Shown here: piece after piece, positions 14,415 to 18,970 of the stretch
Layout: the number at the start of each line of letters is the position of its first letter
Numbering within the stretch: the first letter of the stretch is position 1
Origin: an uncultured Lachnospiraceae bacterium
GTDB lineage: Bacteria > Bacillota > Clostridia > Lachnospirales > Lachnospiraceae
Reading direction: 5' to 3'
Assembly: GCA_948688495.1 (NCBI GenBank)
Contig: CAPQSW010000035.1
Span: 17,408 to 36,377 of the forward strand
Length of the DNA: 18,970 nucleotides
Notes under the pieces: model-generated
Database searches by the model: none
Seen by the model: the letters and a program-made list of their open reading frames with translations, nothing else
What the model was told of the DNA's origin: nothing
Translations under genes and position numbers: made by a program

Positions 14415-14687
14415 ATGACGATAACAGATGTGAGGATCCGTAAAGTAGAAAAAGAAGGAAAAATGCGGGCAGTAGTCTCCATTACGATTGATGATGAATT
14501 CGTAGTACATGACATCAAGATCATCGAAGGAGAAAAAGGTCTATTTATCGCTATGCCCAGTAGAAAAGCGGCAGATGGAGAATACCGCGATATTGCTCAT
14601 CCCATCAATTCCCAGACACGAGACAGCATGCAGAGGATGATTTTAGAGAAGTATCAGGAAATTGAATTGGAAACAGTGGAGACATAA
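14415..14687 (+). CDS. spoVG: SpoVG family regulator
   Basis: A 90-residue protein matching SpoVG along its whole length: MTITDVRIRKV at the start, then VVSITIDDEFVVHDIKIIEG, FIAMPSRKAADGEYRDIAHPI and a C-terminal helix. SpoVG proteins bind nucleic acid and influence sporulation septation, cell-wall and virulence traits in Firmicutes. The start at 14415 is set by the family N-terminus and a GGGGGCGG-type ribosome binding site; an in-frame TTG at 14394 is rejected. It lies downstream of glgCD and may share their transcript. It is followed by an 8-bp inverted repeat (TTTATCAT 14688-14695 with ATGATAAA 14716-14723) and then a strong terminator. Confidence 0.95.
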   Translation: MTITDVRIRKVEKEGKMRAVVSITIDDEFVVHDIKIIEGEKGLFIAMPSRKAADGEYRDIAHPINSQTRDSMQRMILEKYQEIELETVET

Positions 14688-14761
14688 TTTATCATACCGT
14701 CAGATATTACATGACATGATAAAGAAATATGATTTTGTAATTGTACTTAGTGACATAAGAT

Positions 14762-14809
14762 ACCCTTCGGGGACGGATAGCAGTTTTCCGTTCTCGAAGG
14801 GTGCTTTTT
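14762..14809 (+). terminator. Terminator of the glgC-glgD-spoVG unit
   Basis: A 16-bp stem pairs 14762-14777 (ACCCTTCGGGGACGGA) with 14787-14802, with two G-U pairs and a 9-nt loop, followed by GC and five T residues. It lies between convergent spoVG and the FN3-SH3 gene and may also act on the minus strand, although the minus-side T run is weaker. Confidence 0.88.
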
Positions 14810-14844
14810 ATCTTACAGGAAAATCCTGTTGCGCATGGATGCAA

Positions 14845-15657
14845 TCAGGAAATACGGATATATTTGGCAAAAGCATAGCCTTTGAAAGACTTGCCGTTTC
14901 GTTTTACACTGATCTGGTACCATTTCTGTCCGTCAGAACCAATGACACCCTTGAGGACATTGACGGTTGTGCCCTTAGGTAAGGTCGTGACGATTTTGCT
15001 GCCGACACTGGCGGATTTGCGTACATTCAGTCCGCTTGAGGCAGTCACAACACCTTTGTGGCTTTGGGATTGACCGGCGGAGAGAAGATTGCTTCTGATA
15101 TAGCCGCTTTTTTTTCTGCCGTTTAGCTGGAAAGAGATGCGGCTCCAGGGAGTACCGGATTTCGTATTGGTAGCACAGATTACAGTAACCTTTGTTCCGG
15201 GGGTGAGTCCGGCGATGACTGCATGGTTGGTGCCGGCATGTTTGCGGACGTTTGAAGATACGCGAACCGTTGCGGAGCGGGCAGGGCATTTGGTGTGCGC
15301 TGTGAGGATTTTGGAGAATTTACCTGTAGAGCTGCCCCGGTATGCGCGGACACGATAGTAATATTCCCTCCCGCCCTGTAGATTTATATTGCAGAAAGCA
15401 TGGTTTCCGGCAGAAATATTTTTAATGTTTCGATAGGGACCGTCATAGGATGTGGAGCGGAATACCTGGTAACCAGATACGTTGTTTTGCGGTTTCCAGG
15501 ATATATTGATGCTGCTTGTTGTGGTTATTCCGCATTTTAATCCCTGAACTTTTCCGGGTCTGCCAGCGGCAAATGAGGTCTGCGGGACGAATAAGGAAAT
15601 AAAAAACAACAAAAGGAACGAAAAGATAAGCTTTTTGAAAAATAAATTTGTTTTCAT
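14845..15657 (-). CDS. Secreted protein with FN3 and two bacterial SH3 domains
   Basis: A 270-residue exported protein. A signal peptide occupies residues 1 to about 30: KK near the N-terminus, the hydrophobic run LIFSFLLLFFISLF, and a TSFA-A cleavage region. Residues about 34-123 look like a fibronectin type III domain (ISWKPQNNVSGYQVFRS, YYYRVRAYR). Two SH3b-type domains follow, about 128-193 and 202-270, each with the SGLNVRKSASVGSKI- or SSNVRKHAGTNHAVI-type opening and a W or WY before the last strands. SH3b domains usually bind cell-wall peptides. No hydrolase domain such as NlpC/P60 or amidase is present, so this is a binding-only protein with unknown role. AAAGGAGTG lies 7-8 nt upstream of the start. 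It faces spoVG and has its own promoter. Confidence 0.85.
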   Translation of the reverse strand: MKTNLFFKKLIFSFLLLFFISLFVPQTSFAAGRPGKVQGLKCGITTTSSINISWKPQNNVSGYQVFRSTSYDGPYRNIKNISAGNHAFCNINLQGGREYYYRVRAYRGSSTGKFSKILTAHTKCPARSATVRVSSNVRKHAGTNHAVIAGLTPGTKVTVICATNTKSGTPWSRISFQLNGRKKSGYIRSNLLSAGQSQSHKGVVTASSGLNVRKSASVGSKIVTTLPKGTTVNVLKGVIGSDGQKWYQISVKRNGKSFKGYAFAKYIRIS

Positions 15658-15691
15658 AAATAAACACTCCTTTTTCTATACATATATATTA

Positions 15692-15720
15692 ATTAGAAGG
15701 AAAAATAAGGAAAAAGTCAA
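15692..15720 (-). promoter_or_regulatory. Promoter of the FN3-SH3 gene
   Basis: On the minus strand, TTGACT (complement of 15715-15720), a 17-bp spacer, then TCTAAT (complement of 15692-15697). This is a good sigma-A-type match, about 35 nt from the start codon. Confidence 0.65.
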
Positions 15721-15780
15721 TGGAAAAACAGAAATTCATTATTTTTTAAGAAATTTGAGAAAAAATATTAACGAAACAAT

Positions 15781-15807
15781 AAAAAAAGTGTCAAAGACAC
15801 TTTTTTT
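15781..15807 (-). terminator. Symmetrical bidirectional terminator after the second two-component system
   Basis: GTGTC-AAA-GACAC is flanked by seven A residues on one side and seven T residues on the other, giving 12-bp arms (15781-15792 and 15796-15807). On either strand the stem ends in a T run. It lies 20 nt after the kinase stop and separates it from the promoter of the FN3-SH3 gene. Confidence 0.85.
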
Positions 15808-15826
15808 ATTGTGAAACGGCTTCGCA

Positions 15827-17266
15827 TTAATCAGAGGTTTCCAATCCTGGCAGAGTAAACCAAAATTCCACGCCGCTGGGATTGTTTTCTACGCCACAGG
15901 TTCCATTATGTGCTGTAATAACGTTCTGCACGATATACAATCCAAGCCCGGCGTGGGAGAAACCATTTCTCCCATATGTCTGCCTGGTTGTGTGGCGGTA
16001 ATAACTGTCCCAGATATTTGGAAGTTCGTTGTCAGGAATCTGGCAACCGTCATTGTAGATTCCTACCCGGATGGAATCGCCTTGTTTTTTCAATGTGATA
16101 CGGATGTTTCTTCCAACATCTGTGTGTTCAAGTGCGTTCATCATATAGTTGTTTACGGCCTGTTCGAGATACTCCCTGTCGCCATAAATATAGCAGTTGT
16201 CAGACAGGAAGGTCTCTATGTGGATTTTCTTCTTTTTGGCCAGTCCATCGTATTTCATGGAGATATATGTTATAATTTCTTTCATGTCCAGCTTTTTTAG
16301 GAGCATGTTTTCCATTTGATGCTCCATCACGGAACTATCCAGAATCTGACTGACCATGCTGTTCATTTTAGAGATTTCTTCCTGGATAGAGGTAATGTAA
16401 TCTCCTTGGTTTTCTTTGATGTATTCCAGCATTTCCGCCTGTGTGGAAATAACTGCCAGGGGAGTTTTCAATTCATGGGAGATATTGGCAATCATATCCT
16501 TGCGCTGTTTTTCATTCCGCTCCTGCAGGAAGCGCTGGTTTAGAAATTGTTTGCGGTCTTCTTCTATCTTTTCCTTTTGCTGCTGTAGTTGCCCGGCCAT
16601 CTGGTTGATGTTTTGCGCCAGGCAGTTTAGTTCTGCCGATGTCCCCTGTTCCGGCAGTTTTTCTGTATATTCGCCTCCGGCTATCCGGCCCGTGGTCTCA
16701 ATAAAGCTGTTCATAGGTTTCAACATGAATTTTGACAGGAAATAAAGCAGAATGCTTCCTGGGAGCATCATAAACAGGAGGACCGTGATATAGAATCTTT
16801 CTATTACGGTAATAGAATCATCCCCAGCGGTAAAATCCTTAATGGCGACGTAATAATCTATACCGTTTTGCGTAATAATTCCTCTTATTTTTACAGTTCC
16901 CCGGTACTTTCCGTTTCTGTTTACAATCTCTGGATCGCGTGAAAAGCGATCAATCCTTTGTTCAATATTGCGCAGTACAGCGTTCTCATTGTCACTCGTC
17001 GAGTAGACAGGGGTCATGTGCTCATCTGCAATGAAGAAAACAAGATTGTCATTTTCGTAGTTTAAAAGCACCGCATAGTCCTTATCCTCCAGGGAGGATA
17101 AATCCAGTTCTTCCACATCGCTGTATGCTTCTAAAATCTTTTTTTCTTCCAGATGGTCATAGTATGCATGGATAAAAATACTGCATAACAATATGCTGCC
17201 CACTGACATGGATATGGAAAAAAGCCATTGTGCAAATAAGATTTTCGTACTAAATTTTCCGGTCAT
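15827..17266 (-). CDS. Sensor histidine kinase with extracellular domain and HAMP
   Basis: A 479-residue membrane kinase. TM1 is about residues 10-34 and TM2 about 156-179, enclosing an extracellular sensor of about 120 residues. A HAMP domain follows (about 180-232), then a coiled coil rich in Gln, Glu and Lys. The HisKA H-box ANISHELKTPLAV contains His264. The ATPase domain shows the N-box NNYMMNALEHT, NDGCQIPD and GLGLYIVQNV. The start at 17266 is preferred: GAGGG lies 8 nt upstream, and it overlaps the regulator's stop by 17 nt, indicating coupling. The ATG at 17299 would add 11 residues. The ligand is unknown. Some VanS-type kinases look similar, but nothing here shows a glycopeptide cluster. 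Confidence 0.9.
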   Translation of the reverse strand: MTGKFSTKILFAQWLFSISMSVGSILLCSIFIHAYYDHLEEKKILEAYSDVEELDLSSLEDKDYAVLLNYENDNLVFFIADEHMTPVYSTSDNENAVLRNIEQRIDRFSRDPEIVNRNGKYRGTVKIRGIITQNGIDYYVAIKDFTAGDDSITVIERFYITVLLFMMLPGSILLYFLSKFMLKPMNSFIETTGRIAGGEYTEKLPEQGTSAELNCLAQNINQMAGQLQQQKEKIEEDRKQFLNQRFLQERNEKQRKDMIANISHELKTPLAVISTQAEMLEYIKENQGDYITSIQEEISKMNSMVSQILDSSVMEHQMENMLLKKLDMKEIITYISMKYDGLAKKKKIHIETFLSDNCYIYGDREYLEQAVNNYMMNALEHTDVGRNIRITLKKQGDSIRVGIYNDGCQIPDNELPNIWDSYYRHTTRQTYGRNGFSHAGLGLYIVQNVITAHNGTCGVENNPSGVEFWFTLPGLETSD

Positions 17267-17939
17267 TTCCTTTGCCCTCGAAACAATAGCCGACTCCATA
17301 TACTGTTCGTATATAGGCAGCGTCTCCCAGCTTTTTCCGAAGCTGCTTTACAATGGTATCAATCGTCCTGGTATCCCCTTCGTAATGGTATCCCCATACG
17401 CTGGCGATAATCTGATCCCTCGTCAGCACTAGTCCCTCGTTTTTTACAAAATAGTGTATCACTTGAAATTCTTTTGGTGTGGTTTCAATGAATGTGTCTT
17501 TCACATATACTTTCTGTGCGCCGACCTCGATACGGATATCCCCAATTGTCAGAATGTCCCATCCCTGCTCGAAACGTTTTAATACCGCTTCTAAGTGCAT
17601 TTTGACAATTGCCATAGAGTATGGCTTGATAATATAGTCATCTGCTCCATTGGAGAAGCTTTCTACCTGATCCTCTACATTTTCCTTTGCCGTCAACATA
17701 ATGACAGGGACATTGGAACATAACCGGATTTGTTTCAGGACTTCATTTCCACTGGCAAATGGCAGCATGACATCGAGCAGTACGCACTTTATTTCTCCCC
17801 GATGCTTCATAAACTGCTCGATGCCTTTTAACCCGTCTTCTGCAGTATAGACACGATAGCCGTTTATTTCGAAAAAGTCCGCAAGTGTTTTCAGCAGCTT
17901 TTTTTCATCTTCTATAATTAATATTACTGTTTTTTCCAT
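17250..17939 (-). CDS. OmpR-family response regulator
   Basis: A 229-residue regulator. The receiver domain has the acidic pair ED at 10-11, phospho-acceptor Asp56 in VLLDVMLPFASG, and Lys105 in DDYIIKPYS. The winged helix (about 128-225) contains the usual RTIDTIVKQLRKKLGD recognition region and ends IRTVYGVGYCFEG. It precedes and overlaps its kinase. GGAGG lies about 19 nt before the chosen ATG, which is unusually far, and no better in-frame start was found, so the translation start or its efficiency is uncertain. Its targets are unknown. Three 11-bp-phased repeats at 18494-18523, about 560 bp away, have the form OmpR-family proteins bind, but no link is shown. Confidence 0.9.
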   Translation of the reverse strand: MEKTVILIIEDEKKLLKTLADFFEINGYRVYTAEDGLKGIEQFMKHRGEIKCVLLDVMLPFASGNEVLKQIRLCSNVPVIMLTAKENVEDQVESFSNGADDYIIKPYSMAIVKMHLEAVLKRFEQGWDILTIGDIRIEVGAQKVYVKDTFIETTPKEFQVIHYFVKNEGLVLTRDQIIASVWGYHYEGDTRTIDTIVKQLRKKLGDAAYIRTVYGVGYCFEGKGNDRKI

Positions 17940-18049
17940 TTTTGCACCATGATAAATGCCTCCTTCAACTATGGCATTTTCTTCCTTTGTTCTCTCACCC
18001 CGGAAAATACGGAAAGGTCTAAAACCAATCCAGTATATTATCCTTCTTC

Positions 18050-18205
18050 CTATGGTTTTTTAATCATAGTCATTTTCAGATGACAGAAGTCCACGTTATT
18101 TTCCGTGTCTTCTAAGATTTTATACAATTTTTGCATATATGTCACGCTCCATTTTTTATAATGATATGTAAATTCCTTTTCTTTAAGGCAGACCAGGGTT
18201 TTCAT
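18050..18205 (-). CDS. Possible 51-residue small protein upstream of the response regulator
   Basis: An open frame of 52 codons runs from an ATG at 18205, with AAGGGA about 10 nt upstream, to a TAG at 18050. The product starts MKTLVCLKEKEF, is lysine-rich and contains TYMQKLYKILED, which could be helical. I do not recognise it. The ATG lies within a perfect inverted repeat, AGACCA/TGGTCT (18190-18195 and 18205-18210), that could affect initiation. It could be a real small protein, a leader peptide or a remnant of a larger gene. Its codons are not obviously unusual. It ends about 110 nt before the regulator, and an AGTATA (TATACT on the minus strand, 18032-18037) in between could be the regulator's -10. 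Confidence 0.3.
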   Translation of the reverse strand: MKTLVCLKEKEFTYHYKKWSVTYMQKLYKILEDTENNVDFCHLKMTMIKKP

Positions 18206-18493
18206 GGTCTAAAATCCCTTCTTTATCAATCTGATCCCTTTAGAGCTTAAAAAATTTGTCAAGCCAGCGCCTGTCCCAAAGGTGCGCACACCGTATTTCT
18301 TATCTCCACAATATCTAAAGCTTAAGTTTCAGAAACGGGTGAGAGGTCTCGAACGGCTCAACATGCTTTCGATTACGCAGCCTCCTTCCTTTTGTATTTG
18401 TTATAGTTTGCACATTCCGAGCTCAGAAATGTAAGAACACTGGAAATATTTATGCCAGACCCCCTTTCAACTATAAAAATAAATTGTGATAGA
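18206..18493. other. Gene-poor stretch with no recognised function
   Basis: About 290 bp with no convincing open frame or RNA gene on either strand. Only weak features were seen: two similar AGCTTAA-containing blocks (near 18243-18250 and 18321-18328) and a near-palindrome GGTGCGCACACC (about 18281-18292). It separates the second two-component system from the restriction locus and may be degenerate sequence at the edge of an accessory region. Confidence 0.4.
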
Positions 18494-18523
18494 AATTTGA
18501 GATTAATTTAAGAAAAATTTAAG
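18494..18523 (+). repeat. Three direct repeats in 11-bp register before the leader promoter
   Basis: AATTTGAG (18494-18501), AATTTAAG (18505-18512) and AATTTAAG (18516-18523) start exactly 11 bp apart, one helical turn each. OmpR/PhoB-family regulators bind direct repeats of this type. The last copy ends 10 bp before the expected -35 position, where an activator would sit. Confidence 0.55.
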
Positions 18524-18552
18524 CACATTTATTTTTAAAATCTGTCAGGGTA

Positions 18553-18561
18553 TGATATAAT
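18553..18561 (+). promoter_or_regulatory. Extended -10 promoter of the hsdM leader
   Basis: TGATATAAT: a consensus TATAAT (18556-18561) preceded by TGN. The -35 region at 17 bp is a TTTTAA-type run and is poor, which fits activation from the repeats upstream. Transcription would start near 18568. Confidence 0.6.
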
Positions 18562-18720
18562 TTGTCCTAAGGAGTGATTTGTCCTAAGGAGGGACCCACG
18601 TAGTGGGAGGACTTGACCTGAGGGGGGACCCACCGAAGGCGGGGAGAGTCCTGAGGTCTATTATCGGCAGAGGTGAAGTAAAATCTTAGGGCTTGTAGAG
18701 CAGCCGAAGAAGTAGAGGGT
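18560..18720 (+). ncRNA. Repetitive, probably structured leader RNA upstream of hsdM
   Basis: A 15-bp direct repeat, ATTTGTCCTAAGGAG, occurs at 18560 and 18577. CCTRAGG occurs four times (18566, 18583, 18617, 18650), at spacings of 17, 34 and 33. Between copies lie similar hairpins: CCCAC-GTA-GTGGG (18595-18607), enclosed by GTCCT/AGGAC (18581-18585 with 18608-18612), and a second around GAA (18629-18643), enclosed by GGAC/GTCC and GACCT/AGGTC (18615-18619 with 18654-18658). TCGGC/GCCGA (18664-18668 with 18703-18707) follows. The segment is G-rich, unlike its AT-rich surroundings. No known riboswitch class was recognised. It could instead be a protein-binding DNA array. Confidence 0.4.
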
Positions 18721-18727
18721 GGAGGAA

Positions 18728-18799
18728 ATGATTAATTTGTTAGTGCGTGGAACGATGAATTACTTTGGAAAGTTCAATCTATTAATTTTTCAATATTAA
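18728..18799 (+). CDS. Possible 23-residue leader peptide before hsdM
   Basis: An ATG at 18728 opens 23 codons (MINLLVRGTMNYFGK...) ending at TAA 18797-18799. GGAGG lies only 2 nt upstream of the ATG, too close for a normal ribosome binding site, so translation is doubtful. It follows the structured leader directly and precedes hsdM by 75 nt. A chance ORF is equally likely. Confidence 0.2.
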   Translation: MINLLVRGTMNYFGKFNLLIFQY

Positions 18800-18874
18800 A
18801 CCAGTATAAAGATACTTGCATTGATTTTTGGGGCACATAATTAAAAAATCATGTGAAATATGGAGGAAATACAA

Positions 18875-18970
18875 ATGGCAAAGAAAACTGCCGTGAAAGA
18901 AGTTACATTAGAAACAATTTTATGGAATTGCCGTGTCGCATTACGAGGAATTGGCAGTACGGAGAAAAAC
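18875..18970 (+). CDS. hsdM: Type I restriction-modification DNA methylase subunit, N-terminus only
   Basis: The first 32 codons of a gene that runs off the window. GGAGG (18862-18866) lies 8 nt before the ATG. The product begins MAKKTAVKEVTLE, followed by TILWNCRVALRGIGSTEKN. This resembles the N-terminal helical region of HsdM proteins, where LW(N/D)...LRG is followed by a region introducing the FLKF segment and then the SAM-binding and NPPY motifs. Those motifs would lie beyond the window, so the call rests on a short match. The upstream sequence holds a TGATTTTT/AAAAATCA inverted repeat (18822-18829 with 18844-18851), a repetitive leader and a promoter. If the call is right, hsdS and hsdR should follow. 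Confidence 0.6.
   Translation, partial: MAKKTAVKEVTLETILWNCRVALRGIGSTEKN

Noticed and set aside
15908..16745. Plus-strand open frames opposite the second histidine kinase
   Set aside because: They are Cys- and Phe-rich shadow frames of a well-supported kinase gene with no ribosome binding sites or domains.
15827..17939. A VanRS glycopeptide-resistance system
   Set aside because: The kinase and regulator look generally similar, but no vanH, vanA-type ligase, vanX or vanY genes are in the window.
18560..18660. CCTRAGG repeats as a CRISPR array
   Set aside because: Repeat units are too short and degenerate, spacers are not unique sequences of equal length, and no cas gene is in view.

Overview
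This window looks like a chromosomal segment from a Gram-positive, spore-forming anaerobe, most likely a member of the Lachnospiraceae (Clostridia). The main evidence is a spoVG gene, a DnaD/DnaC-type helicase-loading pair, a glgC-glgD pair, a complete BceRS-BceAB-type module, a long-form PRPP synthetase, and a small lysine-rich protein whose C-terminus resembles a family (DUF6465, from memory) common in that group. Ribosome binding sites are strong GGAGG types, promoters are often extended -10, and intrinsic terminators are common. No tRNA, rRNA, CRISPR array or transposase was seen.

Layout. Positions 1-933 hold the 3' part of a cation-efflux (CDF) gene, followed by a 117-bp imperfect palindrome. 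Next come an HPr-like gene that has lost the catalytic histidine and the lysine-rich gene, ending in a clear terminator near 1940. Positions 1969-6494 carry a peptide-antibiotic sensing and resistance module: response regulator, small membrane kinase, ABC ATPase and FtsX-like permease. A BceR-type operator lies just upstream of the ATPase gene. On the minus strand, 6604-11749 holds prs, dnaC, dnaD and murC. The gap between dnaD and murC carries four perfect DnaA boxes in two tandem pairs. On the plus strand, 11964-14687 holds glgC, glgD (ATGA overlap) and spoVG, then a terminator. The minus strand of 14845-17939 carries a secreted FN3-SH3 protein and a second two-component system.

The right end (17940-18874) is a gene-poor stretch of about 0.9 kb. 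It contains a possible 51-codon ORF, three direct repeats in exact 11-bp register next to an extended -10 promoter, and a G-rich repetitive leader with CCTRAGG motifs that probably folds as RNA. It leads into the first 32 codons of what appears to be a type I restriction-modification methylase subunit (hsdM), cut by the window edge.

The genes form functional groups: envelope stress defence (bce module), replication initiation (dnaC, dnaD, DnaA boxes), precursor supply and wall synthesis (prs, murC), glycogen storage (glgC/glgD), sporulation and envelope control (spoVG), and an accessory restriction locus at the right edge. The observations most worth following up are the DnaA-box cluster beside the helicase-loader genes, the structured leader and 11-bp repeats before hsdM, the His-less HPr, and the exact BceR-type operator.
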